Both the position numbers and the translations under genes were made by a program. This document shows positions 41,037-47,118 of a stretch of 47,118 bases of DNA, piece by piece (positions within the stretch are counted from its first letter, which is position 1; each line of letters starts with the position of its first letter). The stretch lies in NCBI GenBank assembly GCA_019428815.1, contig JAHYJW010000001.1, forward strand, positions 1 to 47,118, written 5' to 3'. This DNA comes from Patescibacteria group bacterium. Its GTDB lineage: Archaea; Nanobdellota; Nanobdellia; Pacearchaeales; GW2011-AR1. Below the pieces are notes generated by a model. The model was not told the origin of the DNA and searched no databases. It was given only the letters and a program-made list of their open reading frames with translations.

Positions 41037-41558
41037 TTAAATTTCTAACCTTTCATCATCCTCTTTAAGTCCAAGATCTAAAACTGGTTTTATTTGGTGT
41101 TTTTCAAGATAACTATAGACATTTCCATGTTTAGACCCCTTTATTATTAAAATAACTGCTCTTTCTGCATTCTTTATGTGTTCTGGTTCTCCAATAACCC
41201 CTATCCAATTATCTTTTATCTCAAAATAACACCCTGTAAGGGTTGAAAGTGTTTTTAGAGCTTTTCCCTTTGTTCCAATAAGTCGAGACTTTATCCTTGC
41301 GAAATCTTTTCTTTTGGTGTGTTCTTTAATGTTTATTGACTCAAAAATAAAATCTTCTTCTTTAATCAAAAGTGCTGTAGAAAAAGGAAAACCAAAATCT
41401 AAAGCCGTTATCACTTTTTCAGCTTTATATTCATCTTCAGGGGCTCCTGTAATCTGAATCTCTTTCCCCCGACTTTCTATCTTTATGTTTAATCTCTTTT
41501 CAAGCCTTTTTTTATTTTTTAATACTCTTGGAAATTTTTCTATAATTAGTCTAACCAT
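41037..41558 (-). CDS. KH-domain protein, archaeal Pno1/Dim2-like ribosome assembly factor
   Basis: Archaeal homologues of Pno1/Dim2 have two KH domains and help mature the 3' end of 16S rRNA. I take the ATG at 41558 (173 aa) rather than the upstream TTG at 41600. It gives the compact start MVRLIIEKFPRVLKNKKRLEKRL, followed by a first degenerate KH and a second KH with ARIKSRLIGTKGKALKTLSTLTGCYFEIKDNWIGVIGE. The end EKHQIKPVLDLGLK is also usual. The gene directly follows aIF1A with a 58-base gap. This pairing of aIF1A and KH protein fits a translation/ribosome operon. The family is secure and the specific role comes from homologues. Confidence 0.87.
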   Translation of the reverse strand: MVRLIIEKFPRVLKNKKRLEKRLNIKIESRGKEIQITGAPEDEYKAEKVITALDFGFPFSTALLIKEEDFIFESINIKEHTKRKDFARIKSRLIGTKGKALKTLSTLTGCYFEIKDNWIGVIGEPEHIKNAERAVILIIKGSKHGNVYSYLEKHQIKPVLDLGLKEDDERLEI

Positions 41559-41616
41559 TCTTATTTTTTTGTTACCCCCATTTTTTATTAATGAGAACAA
41601 TTTTTAATAAACTTAA

Positions 41617-41955
41617 CTAAAATTCATCTAAATTTTCTGATTTTAAATAACCTCTTTCTTTTAACCAATTAACTTGGTTTATTCTATACTTGAAAATAAC
41701 ATCCCCTTTTTCTTTGTCAAGTTCCCAAGGTTCAATTATTACAGTATCCCCTGGACGAAGCCAAAGAGCCCTTTTCAACCTTCCTGGAACACGACAATTT
41801 CTTTTTTTACCATCTAAACAATTTACAAACATTTTATTTCCTCCTAATCTTTGTTCTATAATTCCCAACATTTCCTCACCTCTTGGGAGTCTTACTCTGA
41901 TTACTTTATCGGGATTTTCTTCTTGTTGCCCTTTCCTGTTTCCTTTTTTATTCAT
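41617..41955 (-). CDS. eif1a: translation initiation factor aIF-1A
   Basis: aIF1A binds the A site of the small subunit during initiation. The 112-residue protein (from ATG 41955; the ORF track uses GTG 41970) has a Lys/Gln-rich flexible start. It then has the S1-like OB domain VIRVRLPRGEEMLGIIEQRLGGNKMFVNCLDGKKRNCRVPGRLKRALWLRPGDTVIIEPW and a short C-terminal tail. TTTATAAATTT-type sequence at 41976-41987 is about 26 bases before the chosen ATG, which is the leaderless spacing seen elsewhere and favours this start. It is followed by the KH gene on the same strand. Identification is certain. Confidence 0.93.
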   Translation of the reverse strand: MNKKGNRKGQQEENPDKVIRVRLPRGEEMLGIIEQRLGGNKMFVNCLDGKKRNCRVPGRLKRALWLRPGDTVIIEPWELDKEKGDVIFKYRINQVNWLKERGYLKSENLDEF

Positions 41956-41975
41956 TTTTTTATTAGTCACGCTTT

Positions 41976-41987
41976 ATTTATAAAATT
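41976..41987 (-). promoter_or_regulatory. TATA box of aIF1A
   Basis: On the minus strand AAATTTTATAAA is centred about 26 bases before the ATG at 41955. That supports the ATG over the GTG at 41970 and again indicates a leaderless mRNA. Confidence 0.45.
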
Positions 41988-42053
41988 TAAGACACCTTTA
42001 TAATCCTTATGATTATTCTTAGGCTTTTAATATCTCCTAGTGTTTCTTAATCT

Positions 42054-42350
42054 TTATAGAAGTACTAACGAATAGGGTATTCCTTGAATTGTTTTTATAT
42101 CTTTTTCAGAGATGATCTCGGATTTAATTGCGGTTTCTATAGATTTTTTACCTACAATGTTGAAAGTAGCATCTTCTCTAGACATTTTTTTTATGATTGA
42201 CAGTGTTTCCTCTTCATTTAATTCTTCCCCCTTGTAAAAATTTTCTTTGAGATCTAATTGAAATTCTCCTTCTTCAAATTTTTTATTAAGAAGTTCATTA
42301 TCACAAATAGTTACAACATCTCTATATGATTTTATTATTTTTACAAACAT
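42054..42350 (-). CDS. DUF424 domain protein
   Basis: The 98-residue protein matches the archaeal DUF424 family: MFVKIIKSYRDVVTICDNELLNKKFEEGEFQLDL near the start and NIVGKKSIETAIKSEIISEKDIKTIQGIPYSLVL at the end. These are the two conserved blocks, at the expected length. The function is unknown. Family members usually lie beside translation initiation factor genes, as here between aIF2-beta/zinc-ribbon and aIF1A, so a translation link is often suspected. No catalytic motif or cysteine cluster apart from the single Cys in ICDNELL. It sits in the minus-strand translation block, with its own AT-rich upstream gap of about 100 bases. Confidence 0.88.
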   Translation of the reverse strand: MFVKIIKSYRDVVTICDNELLNKKFEEGEFQLDLKENFYKGEELNEEETLSIIKKMSREDATFNIVGKKSIETAIKSEIISEKDIKTIQGIPYSLVLL

Positions 42351-42458
42351 TTTAATTAGATTTTTTTCTTTTATTTAAAATTTCTGTTACAACTAAGAGA
42401 ATCTTTAAAAAACATAAAATTACCCCTTTCTTCTATTGAGAAAGATTATTCAGAGATT

Positions 42459-42650
42459 TTAGAAGGATTTTTTCGAGCCTTCTTCTAAGGCTTTTTCTGC
42501 ATTTTCTTTGGATAACATAGCACTCATTCTTGTTCCACAACGAGAACAAGTTCCTTTTGCCATAAATCCGCCCCTTACAGTCTGGGTTATTTCAGAGTCC
42601 TTCATCTCTATATCTTTTTCTTTGCATTTTACGCAATATCCTTTTACCAT
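42459..42650 (-). CDS. small zinc-ribbon protein (DUF5679-like)
   Basis: The 63-residue protein has two CxxC pairs. GYCVKCKEKDIEMKD forms one and GTCSRCGTRMSAML the other, with the intervening GGFMAKG loop typical of DUF5679-type zinc ribbons. The C-terminus is a short helix (KENAEKALEEGSKKS). It should bind one zinc. Such ribbons are widespread in archaea and CPR/bacterial genomes and have no assigned role. It lies between aIF2-beta and DUF424 in the translation block. The gaps of about 110-125 bases suggest separate or leaderless internal promoters. The fold is confident and the function unknown. Confidence 0.85.
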   Translation of the reverse strand: MVKGYCVKCKEKDIEMKDSEITQTVRGGFMAKGTCSRCGTRMSAMLSKENAEKALEEGSKKSF

Positions 42651-42775
42651 TTTTTTTTAAAGATTTTTAGGTTTTTAAGGCTTATTATTAAGGCTTATTT
42701 AAAAAGAATTCTTAAATTAAGAAAGAAGTTTAAAATTAATCTCAAAATTTTAATTTTTTATTTAGTTAACTATGG

Positions 42776-43195
42776 CTACCTTATGGGATGTTTAGCCCCG
42801 CAAGCTAAGCAATGTACAAAACTTATTCTGCTTTGTGCTGGTTTTATTATTTCGGTATCTGGTTTTTTGCACTCTTTACATAAAACAAATTCATGGAGGT
42901 AAGATTCTACTTTTTGGTTTATTTTAGCACTAGGTACCTTGATATTGAGAACTAACCTGTCTCCCATCTTTTGGCCAGATGCTGCAAGTTCTTTTAGCAT
43001 AAACTTTTGAAAGTGTTCTGGATTCCTCCTTAAATGAACTGCTATCTGATAAAAATTGGTAAGAATTGTTTTTTTACCTTCAAAATAACCTTCTATTTTT
43101 GGAACCTTAAATCTTTCTCCAGAGATCTCTGATTGTTTTACTTTCTTATAGGCATTTTCTAAAAGTTTGTTGTATTCATCATCTTTAATTTCCAT
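42776..43195 (-). CDS. eif2b: translation initiation factor aIF-2, beta subunit
   Basis: aIF2-beta is part of the heterotrimer that brings initiator Met-tRNA to the ribosome. The 139-residue protein has an N-terminal helix (YNKLLENAYKKVK) and the alpha/beta domain TILTNFYQIAVHLRRNPEHFQKFMLKELAASGQ. The zinc domain has CKECKKPDTEI and FVHCLACGAKHPIR (two CxxC pairs). The ending GAKHPIR is a family hallmark. The length is right for archaea. It lies downstream of the RPA-like and mcm genes on the same strand, an arrangement familiar from many archaeal genomes. Identification is secure. Confidence 0.95.
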   Translation of the reverse strand: MEIKDDEYNKLLENAYKKVKQSEISGERFKVPKIEGYFEGKKTILTNFYQIAVHLRRNPEHFQKFMLKELAASGQKMGDRLVLNIKVPSAKINQKVESYLHEFVLCKECKKPDTEIIKPAQSRISFVHCLACGAKHPIR

Positions 43196-43339
43196 TTTTT
43201 TGCTTTGTATTATTTAATTACCTTAACAGACTTTATCTTAGAATATTAAACGTATTTTTAAGGTTTGAGGTTTTTTAACCACTGGGCCCTACTTAAATTC
43301 CTGGTTATTTTCTTGGGGGATATTAATTATAAAAAAATA

Positions 43340-43990
43340 TTACCCTAGCCACCTAATTTTTTTTGGCCGAGGTTCAAATACAATCCCCTCTTCTAATAAT
43401 TTTTGAATCTCTTCTTCAATTAAACTTGTAGAAACTTCTTTAAATTCTGAAGTTATATCTTCTATTTCAATTCCACCCAATTCTTCAGCATTTTTGATTA
43501 AGTCCAAAATCTTATCTTTTATTGCCATAACTTGTTCTTTTTCAACAAACCCCGAATTTGGAGTCTTATCTCTTTCAGTTTCTAATTTTCTCAATAAAAG
43601 GTATTGAGTATCCATCTCTCTTATAACTTCTGGGGCAATGTATACCTCATTGTTCCAATATCTTAAGTTTCCGATTATAACCACTGTTTGTCCTTGAAAA
43701 AAATCTTTAAATCGTTCATAATCATCTCCAAAAACCTTAAGTTTAATTTGTCCAGAACCGTCATCTAAAGTAAAAAAAACATATCTTCGATTTCCTTCAC
43801 TTGAATCTAAACCCCCTGATTGTTCATATTTGTCCACAATATTCCCAATTAAGTTTATTCTCATAACCCTTCTATTTCCAATTTCAAGAAAAGAAAATCT
43901 CTCTCTATCCATAATTGGTTTACCGGTTAAGATCTCCCCAATTCTTAGTTTATATGCAATATTTCTCTTTATTTGTTGTTCGTTAGCCAT
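43340..43990 (-). CDS. RPA-like single-stranded DNA-binding protein (OB fold plus winged helix)
   Basis: The 216-residue protein has an OB-fold at about 38-135 (VMRINLIGNIVDKYEQSGG...RRYVFFTLDDGSGQIKLKVFGDDYERFKDFFQGQTVVIIGNLRYWNNEVYIAPEVIREM). A C-terminal winged helix follows (about 150-216), including IEDITSEFKEVSTSLIEEEIQKLLEEGIVFEPRPKKIRWLG. This layout is that of the RPA32/RPA2 subunit. The start MANEQQIKRNIAYKLRIGEIL is seen in archaeal RPA-like proteins. It probably protects single-stranded DNA in replication and repair, in line with the adjacent mcm gene 58 bases upstream. A larger partner subunit is not in this window. Confidence 0.88.
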   Translation of the reverse strand: MANEQQIKRNIAYKLRIGEILTGKPIMDRERFSFLEIGNRRVMRINLIGNIVDKYEQSGGLDSSEGNRRYVFFTLDDGSGQIKLKVFGDDYERFKDFFQGQTVVIIGNLRYWNNEVYIAPEVIREMDTQYLLLRKLETERDKTPNSGFVEKEQVMAIKDKILDLIKNAEELGGIEIEDITSEFKEVSTSLIEEEIQKLLEEGIVFEPRPKKIRWLG

Positions 43991-44048
43991 TTTTAATAAA
44001 TTTTTTTTATTTTTTATATCTTAACTGAATTTGAGTCTTTTAAATAAC

Positions 44049-47000
44049 TTAGGTTCTAGCGACATATCCTCTTTTTGGTTTGAATATTGCTCCACTTATG
44101 TCTAATTTTGTTAGGGCTTCTTCAATTTCATCTTTTGTTAGCTTACCCTCTAGCTCTTTTTGCAATTCTTCTAGCGGAATCATCTTTCCTATTTTATTCT
44201 CTAAGTTTGTTATGGTATCTCTTACAATAAAAACTTTATTCCTTTGTGATGCAGGCATCCCCCCTGTCCCACGATCAATATCAAAAGTTTTTGATTCATA
44301 GTCATAACCTACTTTTGTGAGATAATACTTCATTATTTCTATGGCTCTTTTAGCATCTTCTATAGCTACTACCTCACTTAGCCTCATTCTAGCAGCAGCT
44401 TCTGACATTCTTATTAACGCCTGTAACTGTCTTGCAGAAATTGGAATAGGTCTTATAGAGCCTTCCGAAGAAACAGGCATATTTCTTAGTTCTACATAAA
44501 ATTTTTTTATTTCTTCAACTGCTTCATCACTCAAAGCAGGATTTATTTTTTGTTTTGTATAAGCTACATACTTTCTGAATAGTTCTTTAGGAATCATCAT
44601 ACTCTCCCCTTGATTTTGATGGGCATTAAGTACATGAGTAGCAATATGTTCGTCAGTTTTCCTGTCTGGAAGATCTCTTAGGGGGAATATAACATCAAAT
44701 CTATTAATTAAAGTTGGAGGTAGGTCGATTTGTTGCGCAATGGGTTGATAAGGGTCAAATCTTCCAAACTTGGGATTTGCTGCTGCTAAAACAGAGGTTT
44801 CAGCTCTTAATGTCGCTTGGACATTTGCTTTACTTATTGTGATTGTGTTATGGAGAATCATTCTGTTTGAAATAAAAGTTTTATGGGGTTCAATAGTTAC
44901 ATCATAAACCCAGTTTATTTTTTTATTGATAATCTTTGAAACTTTTTTGATTTTAGACCAATTAGCATATCCAAATGCTACTTTCTTAAGTTCAGAAATT
45001 TCTTTATTTATCTGAGGATCATTTCTTTTTTTAGCGTAACTTTCTAAGAGAATTAAAATTTTTTGAATAAATTTTCTGTCTTTTTGATGATTTAAATCCT
45101 TTAAATTTTCGGTTTCATTTTTGTAAGGGATATTTAATTCTTTTAATATTTCTATTATTTTTTTGTTACAATTTGGTAAATCGTCCTCTGGAATTTTAGA
45201 ATTTTTGTTTAATTTGAGATATTCTTCTAAAATTTTTTTCTTTGTTATTGAAGAAAATCCTATCTCTTTCTCAAATTTAAGTAAATTTTCTTTTCCTGAA
45301 ATATGAAGCTCCCAATATTTTTTATTTTTGGAAATAGATGATTGAATTCCAAATCTTAAAAGAAGTAAGGCTAATTGTTTTTCGAGTTCTTTATTAGATG
45401 AAATCAAACAAATTTTATAGCCTTCTTTTTTTGATTTTATTAAAGAACCACCCCCATCATAAATTGCCCTTAATAAATTTCTTAAATTTTCTGGCGGCAA
45501 TTGTACAATTTCTTCTGGAATTTTTTGTTCGTTGTAATTTTTTGATAACTTTTTGCTTAAGTCATTTATCTTTCTTAAGGATTCCTTAGAACTAATTTTA
45601 AGAGAGTATAAGCCCCCTTCTTTATTTATAACAGAATCAATTTTAAAGTATCTTTCTAAGGACTGTTTATAATCTTCTATAATTTTTAAATCATTATTAC
45701 AAAATGGCGTTTCTATTCCTTTTTTTATCGGGTTACATATTGTACTAAGATAATACCCTATGACCTTACAAAGTAAGTCATTCTTTTTTTTATATGGTTT
45801 TGATTCAATCTTAATTAAAGAAGGAATAGGGAAGTGCATTCCTTTCCTTAACTTTTCTGCAGGTATAGTAGAAATTTTTCCATCTTTTATAACCCAACAA
45901 GGATGTTCAGGTGTTACTGTTATCTCTTGGCCATTAGAAATCTCAATTTTTATAAGTTTTTTAGGAGCTTTATGCCTGCTTATTCTGTCTACATTTAGGG
46001 GGAAATGTCTTTCAAAATCAGTAGATAAAAGTTTTATATCTTTGACAGGTAAAATCTCACAATTTTTACCTTTTAGAATTTTATCTTTATTCTCACTCAT
46101 TTTTTTATCTACAAGTGGCCCTATTTCTACTTCTTTACCATCGGATAACATTAATTTAAAATCTGGTAAAACGCACTGCTGTTCCATAGCTTCATGCATT
46201 GCACTTCTGTCGTTAGGATCCATTTTTTCAAGTTCATCAATACAAACCAGCCCCTTATTTGCAAGGACCATTGCTCCAGCTTCTAATGACCATCCTCTAA
46301 GATACTCATCACGAACAACTGTTGCAGTCAACCCTGCTCCAGAGGCACTTTTTCCAACCACATATCTTCCTTTAGGAGAGATATTTGCCATAAAACCTAA
46401 TGTTGCGGATTTTGCTACTCCTGGGTCCCCTATGAGAAGTATATGTAAATCCCCCCTAATTTTTTGTCCATCTGCGTGGGTTTTACTAACTCCCCCAAAT
46501 AACTGAAGAACAAGAGACTGTTTTATTTCTTCGTAACCCCACACACTTGGGATAATACTTTTTGTTAATTTATCAAAAACTTGAGGATCTCTTGAAAGTT
46601 CTAATATCTGCCTTTCATCTTCTTCACTTATGTCTAATTCTTCAAATGTTTCTTCCATAGGGATGATATTATTTACTTCTATAGCAAGTTCAAATCTAGT
46701 TGATAACCCCCCAGATTGTAATGGAACTGGAACCTCTTTTAATGTCCCAATAACTTTAACCCTACTTCCAGGAGTTGTTTTTTCTTCCATTTTGGGTTCA
46801 ACAAGGTCTTCTTTAAGGAATGCATTAATTCTTTTTGGCTGTTCTCCTCCAGAAAGGGATTCTGGAGCTTCTTCTATCACTATTCTTTGTGTATCAACCA
46901 TCTCTTTACTTATTAATTTAAAACCCCCCCTTCTTCCACAAGAACACCTCATTGGCTCTCTAAATTTCTTTTCCATTTGTAAAACAGAGATAATTGTTCC

Positions 47001-47118
47001 GCAGGAAGGACATTCAAACTTAGCATTTACAACTTGAGGCCTGACATCACTTGCCTGCCTAATTATTCCTTCAAGAACAATCATTTCATTTAGGTTTTTT
47101 GAACGAATGTTTCTTATT
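44049..47118 (-). CDS. mcm: MCM replicative helicase interrupted by an intein (5' end beyond window)
   Basis: MCM unwinds DNA at the replication fork. The ORF track starts at Met 47084, but the frame stays open to the window edge. The upstream codons read IRNIRSKNLNE, which fits the MCM N-terminal domain just before MIVLEGIIRQASDVRP. The real start is therefore outside. Visible parts are the zinc ribbon (CPSC...CSCG), Walker A GDPGVAKS, Walker B LVCIDELEKM, then HEAMEQQ and the intein (44847-46175). After it, TITISKANVQATL, the arginine finger region INRFDVIFPLRDLPD and a C-terminal winged helix ending in KPKRGYVART. The extein without the intein is contiguous and intact. It heads the block with rpa and eif2b. 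Confidence 0.95.
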   Translation of the reverse strand, partial: IRNIRSKNLNEMIVLEGIIRQASDVRPQVVNAKFECPSCGTIISVLQMEKKFREPMRCSCGRRGGFKLISKEMVDTQRIVIEEAPESLSGGEQPKRINAFLKEDLVEPKMEEKTTPGSRVKVIGTLKEVPVPLQSGGLSTRFELAIEVNNIIPMEETFEELDISEEDERQILELSRDPQVFDKLTKSIIPSVWGYEEIKQSLVLQLFGGVSKTHADGQKIRGDLHILLIGDPGVAKSATLGFMANISPKGRYVVGKSASGAGLTATVVRDEYLRGWSLEAGAMVLANKGLVCIDELEKMDPNDRSAMHEAMEQQCVLPDFKLMLSDGKEVEIGPLVDKKMSENKDKILKGKNCEILPVKDIKLLSTDFERHFPLNVDRISRHKAPKKLIKIEISNGQEITVTPEHPCWVIKDGKISTIPAEKLRKGMHFPIPSLIKIESKPYKKKNDLLCKVIGYYLSTICNPIKKGIETPFCNNDLKIIEDYKQSLERYFKIDSVINKEGGLYSLKISSKESLRKINDLSKKLSKNYNEQKIPEEIVQLPPENLRNLLRAIYDGGGSLIKSKKEGYKICLISSNKELEKQLALLLLRFGIQSSISKNKKYWELHISGKENLLKFEKEIGFSSITKKKILEEYLKLNKNSKIPEDDLPNCNKKIIEILKELNIPYKNETENLKDLNHQKDRKFIQKILILLESYAKKRNDPQINKEISELKKVAFGYANWSKIKKVSKIINKKINWVYDVTIEPHKTFISNRMILHNTITISKANVQATLRAETSVLAAANPKFGRFDPYQPIAQQIDLPPTLINRFDVIFPLRDLPDRKTDEHIATHVLNAHQNQGESMMIPKELFRKYVAYTKQKINPALSDEAVEEIKKFYVELRNMPVSSEGSIRPIPISARQLQALIRMSEAAARMRLSEVVAIEDAKRAIEIMKYYLTKVGYDYESKTFDIDRGTGGMPASQRNKVFIVRDTITNLENKIGKMIPLEELQKELEGKLTKDEIEEALTKLDISGAIFKPKRGYVART
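44847..46175 (-). mobile_element. intein in MCM with degenerate LAGLIDADG homing endonuclease
   Basis: The intein is 443 codons, from Cys (CVLPDFKLMLSDGKEVEIG, block A) to the final His-Asn (NRMILHN, block G), with Thr as the +1 extein residue. The Hint domain has block B TPEHPCWV and block F WVYDVTIEPHKTF, so splicing should work. The middle has a two-motif LAGLIDADG fold: LLCKVIGYYLSTI and LLRAIYDGGGSL. The expected catalytic acids are replaced (Ser/Thr in the first motif, Gly for the key Asp in the second), so the endonuclease is probably dead. The insertion is at the conserved EQQ/T site of the ATPase domain. Confidence 0.93.

Noticed and set aside
45760-46506. 248-aa plus-strand ORF opposite mcm
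   Set aside because: It lies wholly antisense to the intein and MCM core, has no recognisable motif and has shadow-like composition.
47084-47084. ORF-track start of MCM at 47084
   Set aside because: The frame stays open to the window edge, and the codons before it (IRNIRSKNLNE) fit the MCM N-terminal domain. The Met is internal and the gene is truncated by the window.
1-47118. CRISPR arrays, insertion sequences, rRNA genes
   Set aside because: No regularly spaced repeats, transposase motifs or rRNA sequence were seen anywhere in the window.

Overview
The window is AT-rich archaeal chromosome, packed almost end to end with genes. The organism is most likely a DPANN archaeon of the Pacearchaeota/Woesearchaeota (Nanoarchaeota-related) type. 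The archaeal information-processing genes support this: MCM, an RPA-like OB-fold protein, TFE, aIF1A, aIF2-beta, ribosomal protein S17e, Dph2, deoxyhypusine synthase, EndA, GatD/GatE and archaeal ProRS/AspRS. So do the TTTAAA/TATA boxes about 26 bases upstream of many start codons, which imply leaderless mRNAs. Several genes instead look bacterial or CPR-like: LeuRS, a short AlaRS, MnmA and DisA. The exact lineage is inference; there is no 16S gene here.

Layout. 1-4038: two divergent surface proteins, a DNRLRE-domain protein cut by the window edge and a NEW3/Ig-like protein with a Lys-rich tail. 4105-10320: RNase HII, an SMC-like ATPase with a Rad50-type zinc hook, protein-isoaspartate methyltransferase, Dph2, a 21-residue basic peptide gene and a HIT protein. 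10391-13296: tRNA(CAT), S17e (missed by the ORF track), a fibre-like surface protein, a winged-helix protein and EndA. 13395-19575: LeuRS carrying an alpha/beta-hydrolase domain, a membrane transglutaminase-like protein and AlaRS. 19634-23439: conserved DPANN-type hypotheticals, then TFE, rhomboid and SpoIIM. 23610-26984: deoxyhypusine synthase, DisA and a DHH phosphoesterase. 27025-34983: ProRS, tRNA-Arg, a permease, GatD, a nucleotidyltransferase broken by one TAG, GatE and AspRS. 35128-41019: an acidic mini-protein, an MBL hydrolase, FtsZ behind an elaborate leader, a nitroreductase, MnmA, intron-containing tRNA-Asn and AsnRS. 41037-47118: a minus-strand block of Pno1-like KH protein, aIF1A, DUF424, a zinc-ribbon protein, aIF2-beta, RPA-like protein and MCM. 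MCM carries an intein and runs off the right edge.

The common theme is translation: five aminoacyl-tRNA synthetases, the GatDE transamidation route to Gln-tRNA, three tRNAs, splicing (EndA) and wobble thiolation (MnmA) enzymes, initiation factors, and both factor modifications (diphthamide on aEF2, hypusine on aIF5A). Replication and division genes (MCM, RPA, SMC, RNase HII, FtsZ) are interleaved.

The most unusual items are the hydrolase domain inside LeuRS, the zinc hook at the exact centre of an SMC-headed protein, the MCM intein with a decayed homing endonuclease, the DisA-DHH pair, a GatE lacking its AspRS-like insertion, the ftsZ leader with serial inverted repeats and a consensus Shine-Dalgarno, and two tiny genes encoding strongly basic and strongly acidic peptides. 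I saw no CRISPR array, insertion sequence or rRNA gene.
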